Positions 8,679-15,354 of a stretch of 64,000 nt of DNA are shown here, piece by piece. Position numbers and translations under genes: made by a program. The notes beneath the pieces are model-generated. The model made no database searches. It was not told where the DNA came from and was given only the letters and a program-made list of their open reading frames with translations. The DNA lies in the NCBI RefSeq assembly GCF_900187995.1, contig NZ_FZNZ01000002.1, positions 1 through 64,000 of the forward strand, written 5' to 3'. This stretch comes from Prevotella jejuni (GTDB lineage: Bacteria; Bacteroidota; Bacteroidia; Bacteroidales; Bacteroidaceae). Within the stretch, counting starts at the first letter, position 1, and each line of letters opens with the position of its first letter.

Positions 8679-11600
8679 TTAGAAATTCAAGTTCAGACCC
8701 AAGATGAATGATATTGGACGTGGATAGAGGTTATTGTCAATACCATTGAATACCTCTGGATCAAGTCCCTTATACTTAGTAAGACAGAACACATTGTTCA
8801 CTGTACCATAAACTCGACCAGAGATACCATTCCATGTACCCTGCTTTAGGAGGTTACTAAAGCTATAACCAAGTGTAACATTATCCATCTTTAAGAATGA
8901 AGCATTCCGTACCCAGTAATCAGTCTGTATAGACTTTGTCTCTGTTGTCTGCCAGTTGTCAGCCAAGACGTCCGTTGGACGGTTAACAAGAAACTTACTC
9001 TTTGAGAACAACTCAGAGTTTGACATATTGGCAACACTTGCGAAAGCATCATTGTAAACATAGTTACCAAGACTTGCACGGAGAGCAAAACCAAGGTCCC
9101 AGTTACGATACTCAAAGCGAGAAGCAAAGCCCATGGTTACTGGAGCAGCAGGTGCCTTGTAATAATACTTATCTGCATCTGTAATCTTACCATCACCGTT
9201 GCGGTCAACAACCACACCTTCTATTGGCTTACCATTCTTATCATATACCTGCTGGAAGACGTGGAATGAGTTGACAGCATTGCCTACATGCTGTGCCTGA
9301 ATGTTACCACCTGTACCAGCAGAGATACCACCTGTTGGAACAAAGTAGTCTGCATCATTACCACCATTTAGGTTAGTAATCTTATTATAGTTATAGGTGA
9401 AGTTGTAATCCATTGTCCAGTTGAAATCCTTAGCGTTCACTGCCAACCAATGGATACTTGCTTCAACACCCGTGTTATACATCGAACCGATGTTACTCAT
9501 TACCTGGTTACGGAAGTTTGAACCAGCTGACACTGTTGCACTATTAAGCAGGTCGCTTGTCTTACGATAGTACCAATCAACGCTACCTGTAAGGCGCTGC
9601 TTAAGAATACCCCAATCCAATCCTACATTATAAGAGGTGGTTGTCTCCCACTTCAGACTTGGGTCGTATGCCTTTGGACGTGCTAACGTACCATCGCCAT
9701 AGACAGGATAGTAAGATTCGATACCTGTATTCATCTCATAAACAGCGAAGTAGTTGTAATCACCAATACCTTCTTGCTGACCAGTCATACCCCAGCTAAG
9801 ACGTAACTTGAGGTCAGACAACCAATCAATCTGCTTCATTAGGTTCTCTTCGTTCATACGCCAAGCGAAAGCAAATGATGGGAACAATGCCCAATGCTCC
9901 TTGAAACGTGATGAGCCATCCTCACGTACGGTTGCTGTTACCATGTAACGACCATCCATCAAAGACCAGTTGGCACGACCGAAGAAGGATACGAGGTAGT
10001 TCTCTGTCGCATAGTCATACTTGGTGCGGTTGCGTTCAGTACCTGCAAGTGTCGCATCATTGTTTGTCTTTGGGTAGTAGCTCCAATAAGAGTTATGCGT
10101 GTTATGCCAGAAATGAGCCCATTCATAACCTGCCATAATATCGAAGTGGTTCTTCGCTTTATCATTGAAGTCATGATAGTATTGAGCGTATGCAGAAAGT
10201 TGCATATTGCGCTTCAACTGTGTTTCCCATCCGTATGAACCATAATAGGTTGCCTGTGGAGAAGCTGGGTCTACATCTGTATCCTGACGACCCTTAGCGA
10301 TATCTATACCAGCAGTAACATGTAAACGGAGATCTTCAAAGCCATGTACTTTATAGTCAACATCGGCACTTCCCAAGAAATCACGGCTGATAGCACGATC
10401 GTTCTTTAGGTTAAGAATAGACACAGGGTTCTTTGTTGCCAATGAATAATAGGTTTGTGGCCATGTAGGGTCATTGAGTGCTGTACCAATATCTAACCAT
10501 TGGTAATAACCTCCGAAATTATCAAAGCCATTAGCACGAACAGGCTGTGTTGGGTCAAACTGGCGTGCAGCCTTAATTGCCTCACCATCAGCATAGCGGT
10601 TCTTAGTCCACATTCCCTTTGCGTTCAACGTCACCTTCAAGTGGTCGTTCAAAAGTGAAGGGTTCAAAGTCAAGGCTCCTGTAAAACGTTCAAAGTTAGA
10701 AGTTTTGATGATACCCTGCTGGTTTGTGTATCCAGCACTTACACGATAAGGCAACCAATTAGCTGCCTGTCCAGAGATAGCTACGTTATGGTCATGTCCA
10801 ATGGCTGTACGGAAGATTTCATTCTGCCAGTTAGTATTAGCCTTACCAAGACGTGCATAAGCTGTTGGAACTTGATTACCATTAGCATCGAGGGTGTAGA
10901 GATCAGTACCAAACTTATTTGCTATGAGACTACGATACTCGTCAGCAGACAACACATCAAGATTCTTTGAATTTCTACTCACCGTAAAGCTACCATTATA
11001 AGACACCTGCAAGCCACGACGTCCTTTCTTGGTTGTAATGATGATAACACCATTTGAACCACGAGAACCATAGATTGCTGTTGCTGAAGCATCCTTCAAA
11101 ACGTTGAAAGACTCAATATCCTGTGGGTTTACGAGTGACAGAGGATTGCTAACACCCTTAATACCTGTCTGGTCCATAGCCACACCATCAATCACAATCA
11201 ATGGATTGTTAGATGCGTTAAGAGATGAACCTCCACGAATGCGGATATTAGAACCGCCACCAGGAGTACCACCATCGCTTGTCACACTCACACCGGCAAC
11301 TTTACCAGCGAGCATATCCTGCGCATTAACGACAAGACCCTTATTCTTGCTGTCTGGCTTTAACGCTGTTACAGAACCCGTAAGGTCACTCTTCTTAACA
11401 GCACCATAACCAATAACAACAACCTCATTCATCTGCTGTGCTTGGTCTTCCTGAAGTGTAATTACCATACCATTGGCTGCAGCCACCTGCTGCTTCTGGA
11501 ACCCAATGTAGGAGATTGTCAAAGTTGCACCCGGCTGTACATTGACAGAGAAGTTACCATCAAGGTCGGTCACTGTACCATTACTTGTCCCATTGATAAG

Positions 11601-11744
11601 GACAGAAGCACCAATGATTGGCTCACCAGTAGCATCCTTCACCTGTCCCTTTATCGTAGACTGCGCAAAGGCACTAACTGAAAGGAATAGACTCAATAAT
11701 AGTGTCACCATCCTAACAGGAAATTTGCATTTTACCTGCTTCAT
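8679..11744 (-). CDS. susC: SusC-like TonB-dependent maltooligosaccharide transporter
   Basis: The protein has 1021 residues: signal peptide (1-27, ending SAFAQ), carboxypeptidase-regulatory-like domain (about 29-110, IKGQVKDATGEPIIGASVLI), plug with the SusC/RagA signature (EVVVIGYGAVKKSDLTGSV; IIITTKKGRRGLQVSYNG) and a barrel ending in the usual aromatic residue (LNLNF). It imports oligosaccharides across the outer membrane with TonB energy and SusD as its lid. First gene of susC-D-E-F. A -7 box at 11846-11853 and a LacI-type operator centred at about 11914 lie upstream, shared with the divergent regulator gene. Confidence 0.96.
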   Translation of the reverse strand: MKQVKCKFPVRMVTLLLSLFLSVSAFAQSTIKGQVKDATGEPIIGASVLINGTSNGTVTDLDGNFSVNVQPGATLTISYIGFQKQQVAAANGMVITLQEDQAQQMNEVVVIGYGAVKKSDLTGSVTALKPDSKNKGLVVNAQDMLAGKVAGVSVTSDGGTPGGGSNIRIRGGSSLNASNNPLIVIDGVAMDQTGIKGVSNPLSLVNPQDIESFNVLKDASATAIYGSRGSNGVIIITTKKGRRGLQVSYNGSFTVSRNSKNLDVLSADEYRSLIANKFGTDLYTLDANGNQVPTAYARLGKANTNWQNEIFRTAIGHDHNVAISGQAANWLPYRVSAGYTNQQGIIKTSNFERFTGALTLNPSLLNDHLKVTLNAKGMWTKNRYADGEAIKAARQFDPTQPVRANGFDNFGGYYQWLDIGTALNDPTWPQTYYSLATKNPVSILNLKNDRAISRDFLGSADVDYKVHGFEDLRLHVTAGIDIAKGRQDTDVDPASPQATYYGSYGWETQLKRNMQLSAYAQYYHDFNDKAKNHFDIMAGYEWAHFWHNTHNSYWSYYPKTNNDATLAGTERNRTKYDYATENYLVSFFGRANWSLMDGRYMVTATVREDGSSRFKEHWALFPSFAFAWRMNEENLMKQIDWLSDLKLRLSWGMTGQQEGIGDYNYFAVYEMNTGIESYYPVYGDGTLARPKAYDPSLKWETTTSYNVGLDWGILKQRLTGSVDWYYRKTSDLLNSATVSAGSNFRNQVMSNIGSMYNTGVEASIHWLAVNAKDFNWTMDYNFTYNYNKITNLNGGNDADYFVPTGGISAGTGGNIQAQHVGNAVNSFHVFQQVYDKNGKPIEGVVVDRNGDGKITDADKYYYKAPAAPVTMGFASRFEYRNWDLGFALRASLGNYVYNDAFASVANMSNSELFSKSKFLVNRPTDVLADNWQTTETKSIQTDYWVRNASFLKMDNVTLGYSFSNLLKQGTWNGISGRVYGTVNNVFCLTKYKGLDPEVFNGIDNNLYPRPISFILGLNLNF

Positions 11745-11845
11745 CTTTGTTATTGTTAAAGTAATTTATAAATTGATTAAAGTAATATATTCGTTTAGCT
11801 CTATCAAAGTTAGGTTAATAGCCGTTTTATGGGCTTACTCTGCTG

Positions 11846-11853
11846 CAAAGTTA
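11846..11853 (-). promoter_or_regulatory. -7 box of the susC promoter
   Basis: On the minus strand this reads TAACTTTG, matching TAnnTTTG. No good -33 TTTG lies 19-21 bp upstream, which would suit an activator-dependent promoter. The centre of the operator at 11907-11922 is 65 bp upstream. Confidence 0.6.
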
Positions 11854-11906
11854 GTTGAGATTAAGCTACTTTATACTATTTTTGCGTTGAATTTGCAAAA
11901 TAGTAA

Positions 11907-11922
11907 GCGCAAACGATTGCAC
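11907..11922. promoter_or_regulatory. LacI-family operator in the divergent susC/regulator region
   Basis: GCGCAAACGATTGCAC is an imperfect palindrome with the central CG typical of LacI/GalR-family operators (compare the published MalR-type GCAAACGTTTGC). The 13-mer GCAAACGATTGCA recurs ahead of malQ at 15257-15269. It lies 65 bp from the susC -7 box and 67 bp from the regulator's own -7 box. The regulator encoded at 12029-13054 is the natural candidate to bind it. Confidence 0.75.
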
Positions 11923-11944
11923 AAACAAATATAAAATAAATAAA

Positions 11945-11958
11945 TTGATATAGGTCAA
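11945..11958. promoter_or_regulatory. CRP/FNR-like box in the susC/regulator region
   Basis: TTGATATAGGTCAA fits the dyad TTGA-N6-TCAA. It is one of four sites in the window matching TTGAYATRRRTCA, all in upstream regions. It lies between the LacI-type operator and the regulator's -7 box. Binding by a CRP-family carbon regulator is inferred. Confidence 0.45.
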
Positions 11959-11977
11959 CAGATTTGTAAAAAATGTG

Positions 11978-11985
11978 TATATTTG
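11978..11985 (+). promoter_or_regulatory. -7 box of the LacI-type regulator gene
   Basis: TATATTTG matches the Bacteroidetes -7 consensus and lies 44 bp ahead of the chosen ATG at 12029. It overlaps the upstream alternative ATG at 11975, which is one reason for rejecting that start. Confidence 0.6.
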
Positions 11986-12028
11986 CGTTATAAAACAATG
12001 TGATAGACTAAAAACAAGGCTAAATCGC

Positions 12029-13054
12029 ATGAGTGACTCAACCAACATAACAATGAAAGATATAGCACGCGACCTCGGAGTCTCCGTTGCTACAGTCTCT
12101 CGTGCGCTCAAAGACAGCCCTCGAATATCTGCTGAAAAGAGAGAGGAAATAAAGAAGTATGCACAAGAACATAACTTCTATCCTAACATCCTTGCAGAGA
12201 GTCTGCGCAAGAGTAAGGTACAGCCGATGAAAATTATCGGTGTTATCGTCCCTCAACTCGCCCATTTCTATTTCTCATCTATCCTCTCTGGCATAGAAGA
12301 AGAGGCTTCTTCACATGGCTATCGACTTATGGTTGCACAGAGCAAAGAGAACTATGAGAACGAAGTTAAGATTTGTCGGGCTTTCTCAGAGAGTAAGGTA
12401 TGTGGCATCATCGTCTCTCAAGCGAAGAATACTACTAAGTATGACCATTTCCAAACACTCTTAGAAAAAGGTGTACCACTGGTCTTCTACGATCGTATCA
12501 GTACGGGAGTCAATGCCAGCCGAGTGGTTGTTGATGATTATATGGGTGCCTTCACGGCTGTCACACACCTTATTAATATAGGCTGCAAGCGTATTGCTTA
12601 TTATGGTACTTCGTTAACAATGGAAATAGCAAAGAACCGCTATAACGGATACCGCGATGCCCTACTGAAGAATGGGATGCATCCTGATGAGCAACTGATA
12701 AGGAACTGCGACAATAGAGCAGATGCCGAGCTTATTACTCCAGACGTTATGCAACTTCCTCAACCACCAGATGCGTTCTTTGCAGTCAACGACGACACAG
12801 CTATCGGTATTCTCTATTCATGTAAACGATTAGGGTTTCGTGTGCCTGAAGACGTCTCTATCTGTGGTTTTACTAATGGTCAACGTGCCATTGCCTGCGA
12901 TCCTATGCTGACAACTGTCGAACAACGGGGAGTACGCGTGGGTGAAGAAGCTGCAAGTATTCTCATCGATCAAGTGGAGGGAAGACTTCCTAAGAATCGT
13001 GTGGAGAGACGAGTGGTGAGGACAAGACTCATCCTTAGAGGGACAACAAGGTGA
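12029..13054 (+). CDS. LacI-family transcriptional regulator of the starch/maltose locus
   Basis: The protein has 341 residues from ATG 12029. A start at 11975 would add 18 residues unlike the family and would place the start inside the promoter. The N-terminal helix-turn-helix (about 7-55, MKDIARDLGVSVATVSRALKD) is a textbook LacI domain. It is followed by a periplasmic-binding-protein-like effector domain (about 62-330; IGVIVPQLAHFYFSSILSGI; PDAFFAVNDDTAIGIL; VSICGFTNG). It is divergent from susC and followed by a sugar permease. B. thetaiotaomicron sus uses the unrelated SusR, so control here differs. Maltose or a maltooligosaccharide is the likely effector; activator or repressor action cannot be told, but the operator position far upstream of the -7 boxes favours activation. 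Confidence 0.9.
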   Translation: MSDSTNITMKDIARDLGVSVATVSRALKDSPRISAEKREEIKKYAQEHNFYPNILAESLRKSKVQPMKIIGVIVPQLAHFYFSSILSGIEEEASSHGYRLMVAQSKENYENEVKICRAFSESKVCGIIVSQAKNTTKYDHFQTLLEKGVPLVFYDRISTGVNASRVVVDDYMGAFTAVTHLINIGCKRIAYYGTSLTMEIAKNRYNGYRDALLKNGMHPDEQLIRNCDNRADAELITPDVMQLPQPPDAFFAVNDDTAIGILYSCKRLGFRVPEDVSICGFTNGQRAIACDPMLTTVEQRGVRVGEEAASILIDQVEGRLPKNRVERRVVRTRLILRGTTR

Positions 13055-13059
13055 GGGAA

Positions 13060-13147
13060 TCTCCCCCAACCCCTCCGAAAGAGGGGAGTTCAGAGGACTT
13101 TATTGGGCATATTAGCCCTATAGGCCTTATAAGCCTAATAGTCCTCT
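13060..13147. repeat. Stem-loop / cruciform repeat between the regulator and the permease
   Basis: Two structures lie in the 172-bp gap. At 13070-13086, CCCCTC and GAGGGG pair around CGAAA, a hairpin type often seen repeated in Bacteroidetes genomes. At 13092-13147, AGAGGACT pairs with AGTCCTCT and encloses GGGC-ATATTA-GCCC and AGGC-CTTATAA-GCCT hairpins, giving a three-way cruciform. No T-run follows. A similar arrangement is found at 20079-20193. Confidence 0.65.
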
Positions 13148-13226
13148 CTTCAAAAGAAAACAAACAACACAAGCTTCGTACACCCTCTTCAGAGGGAGTC
13201 AAAGAGGCACAAAAACTAACATAACA

Positions 13227-14552
13227 ATGAAACAAAAACCTAACTTAAGCTTCTGGCAACTTTGGAATCTCAGCTTTGGATTCTTTGGAGTGCAAATTGC
13301 CTACGCACTACAGAGCGCCAACATCTCTCGTATCTTTGCAACTTTAGGTGCTGACCCTCATAATCTTAGCTACTTCTGGATACTCCCGCCTCTAATGGGT
13401 ATCGTCGTGCAACCGATTGTTGGAACACTCTCTGACATGACGTGGACACGCTTCGGACGCCGCATCCCTTACCTCTTCGTAGGTGCAGCCGTTGCTGTTC
13501 TTGTGATGTGCCTTTTGCCGAATGCGGGTTCTTTAGGTATGGCTGTCTCTACAGCTATGATATTTGGTCTCATCTCATTGATGTTCCTTGACACAAGTAT
13601 CAACATGGCTATGCAGCCATTTAAGATGTTAGTAGGCGACATGGTCAATGAGAAACAAAAAACGCTCGCCTACTCTATTCAGAGCTTCCTCTGCAATGCT
13701 GGCTCTATAGCAGGCTATGTTTTCCCATTCTTCTTCACTTTCTTAGGTATCTCCAACCAGGCTCCATCGGGTGTAGTACCTGACTCTGTGGTCTATTCTT
13801 TCTATATCGGTGCAGCCATCCTCATCCTCTGTGTTATCTATACCACAGCCAAGGTAAAGGAGATGCCACCAAAGGTTTATGCCGAATACCATACCGTTGA
13901 GAAGAAAGAAGAGACTTCAAAGTCTAATGTCTTCACCTTATTAAAGTTTGCACCATCGACCTTCTGGAAGGTAGGTTTGGTACAGTTCTTTAGCTGGTTT
14001 GCCTTTATGTATATGTGGACATACACGAATGGAACCGTAGCAGCCAACTGTTGGGGTGTAGACATGCTTGCTCATGATGCTACAATGACAAAGGGTTATC
14101 AAGAAGCAGGCAACTGGGTAGGTATTCTCTTTGCCATTCAAGCTATAGGATCAGTAGTCTGGGCAATGATTCTTCCACAGTTCAAGAACACCAAACTCGC
14201 ATACTCCTTCTCGCTTATCTTAGGTGCTGCAGGTTTTGTTCTCGCAGCTTTCGTACATGATCAGTACATGATGTTCATTCCATTCCTCCTCATCGGATGT
14301 GCATGGGCAGCTATCTTGGCAATGCCATTCACCTTCGTCACCAACGCACTTGAGGGTTATGGGCACATGGGAGCTTATCTCGGACTGTTCAACGGAACTA
14401 TCTGTATACCACAGATTATTGCTGCTGCTATTGGCGGAGTGATACTTCAGATGGTTGGTTCCGTACAAAGTAATATGATGATTGTAGCAGGTGTTTCCCT
14501 CTTCCTCGGTGCACTCTCCGTTGGAATTATCAAGGTGAAGCGGCCTGCATAA
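13227..14552 (+). CDS. MFS maltose/maltodextrin permease (sugar:cation symporter type)
   Basis: This 441-residue membrane protein has about 12 predicted hydrophobic segments and the loop SDMTWTRFGRRIPYLF typical of GPH/sucrose-type symporters (D-x-T-x-x-R-x-G-R-R). Such proteins next to GH13 enzymes in Bacteroidetes are inner-membrane maltose transporters. It lies in the regulator's operon, between the regulator and malQ, and would carry maltose or short dextrins released in the periplasm into the cytoplasm. A strong terminator follows. The exact sugar is inferred from context. Confidence 0.85.
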   Translation: MKQKPNLSFWQLWNLSFGFFGVQIAYALQSANISRIFATLGADPHNLSYFWILPPLMGIVVQPIVGTLSDMTWTRFGRRIPYLFVGAAVAVLVMCLLPNAGSLGMAVSTAMIFGLISLMFLDTSINMAMQPFKMLVGDMVNEKQKTLAYSIQSFLCNAGSIAGYVFPFFFTFLGISNQAPSGVVPDSVVYSFYIGAAILILCVIYTTAKVKEMPPKVYAEYHTVEKKEETSKSNVFTLLKFAPSTFWKVGLVQFFSWFAFMYMWTYTNGTVAANCWGVDMLAHDATMTKGYQEAGNWVGILFAIQAIGSVVWAMILPQFKNTKLAYSFSLILGAAGFVLAAFVHDQYMMFIPFLLIGCAWAAILAMPFTFVTNALEGYGHMGAYLGLFNGTICIPQIIAAAIGGVILQMVGSVQSNMMIVAGVSLFLGALSVGIIKVKRPA

Positions 14553-14591
14553 CAAGGGTAACAATAACTTTTTTATAATCTCTCTGAATTT

Positions 14592-14635
14592 AAGGGTGTG
14601 CTGAAAAGTGTTTCAGCACACCTTTCCTTTTGCTT
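14592..14635 (+). terminator. Terminator of the regulator-permease operon
   Basis: AAGGGTGTGCTGAA pairs with TTCAGCACACCTTT around a short loop and is followed by CCTTTT. It lies 40 bp past the permease stop. Confidence 0.85.
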
Positions 14636-14643
14636 GCCATCGG

Positions 14644-14797
14644 TTTTCTTTCAGCTTATCAATCCTAAACAGAAATCTAAAGTAGCGTCTAAGCGCTGCC
14701 TACATTTAGTTTTCTATCATCTTACCGACACTAAACAGAAACTTAGGATAGCGTGTAAGACACGCTTACAGTTAGTTTTCTATCGCCTTATCAATCA
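14644..14797. repeat. 66-bp tandem repeat (3 x 22 bp)
   Basis: Two full 66-bp copies (14644-14709, 14710-14775) and the first third of another (14776-14797) lie head to tail. They share TTTTCT at the start, CTAAACAGAAA in the middle and TTAG at the end. The length is exactly three times 22 bp, and one third contains a dyad (TGTAAG-N5-CTTACA at 14754-14770). Confidence 0.7.
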
Positions 14798-14850
14798 ACG
14801 AGAAAAACATTACCTTTGGTTTTCTTCATCCCAATCCACCTCTTTTCTTC

Positions 14851-14940
14851 GAATTATTTTCATGAAAAAAAATATTTTTCTTCATGAAAAAAAATATTTC
14901 TTTTCACGTAAATAAATATTTCTCTTCATGAAAAGAAATC
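14851..14940. repeat. TTCATGAA-family 22-bp array, copy 1 (four units)
   Basis: The element opens with GAATTATTTTCATGAA, continues at exact 22-bp steps (units from 14857, 14879, 14901 and 14923) with TTCATGAA or TTCACGTA cores and AAATATTT between them, and ends in TTCATGAAAAGAAATC. Both the core and the AAATATTT link are self-complementary. Three related copies occur at 31351, 41268 and 52131. Confidence 0.85.
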
Positions 14941-15254
14941 ATAAAAGACAATGGGTTCGGTAGGAAATAGACGTTATGAATGTTGTAAATCACCATGTAT
15001 AACCATCGAATAAACATCTTCCTATACGTTCGCCAACCATCGTTTACAAGTATTATAGTCCTTATCACAAAGTTTATTCCTCGTTATTCAACCAAGATGC
15101 CACAATCCAACTCGAGTTGTGTTTGGGCTAAACAACAACGATAAAGACTACCGACACGCAAGGAAAAGATTGTTAGAAGACCGTGAAAACCAAGTTTTAT
15201 CCATCCTCATAGAGCGACAGTTCATTAGCCATGAATTATCACCAATCTGTCACT

Positions 15255-15270
15255 ATGCAAACGATTGCAT
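15255..15270. promoter_or_regulatory. LacI-family operator ahead of malQ
   Basis: ATGCAAACGATTGCAT shares the 13-mer GCAAACGATTGCA with the operator at 11907-11922 and is a near-perfect palindrome around CG. It lies about 30 bp upstream of the -33 element, a position that suits activation better than steric repression. Confidence 0.75.
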
Positions 15271-15275
15271 ATAAA

Positions 15276-15289
15276 TTGATATAAATCAT
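15276..15289. promoter_or_regulatory. CRP/FNR-like box ahead of malQ
   Basis: TTGATATAAATCAT fits TTGAT-N4-ATCA. Together with the preceding ATAAA it repeats a stretch that also occurs beside the operator at 11907, so operator and box recur as a pair with different spacing. Confidence 0.45.
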
Positions 15290-15354
15290 GTGTATGGGTG
15301 TTGCTTTTTCTAATTAATATTATTATCTTTGAAGCAAAATAACTACCCAACTCT

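Larger units (their letters stand above)
14941..15354 (+). promoter_or_regulatory. malQ upstream region: operator, CRP/FNR-like box and promoter
   Basis: No gene is seen here. In order, the region holds the LacI-type operator ATGCAAACGATTGCAT (15255-15270), the CRP/FNR-like box TTGATATAAATCAT (15276-15289), a -33 TTG at 15301-15303 and a -7 box TATCTTTG at 15324-15331 (20-bp spacing). The ATG follows at 15355, giving a leader of about 20 nt. The operator centre is 65 bp upstream of the -7 centre, as at susC. The stretch 14941-15240 shows nothing I can name. Confidence 0.8.

Noticed and set aside
11975..12028. Longer N-terminus of the LacI-type regulator
   Set aside because: The extra 18 residues are not LacI-like and their codons overlap the TATATTTG -7 box; ATG 12029 is preferred.
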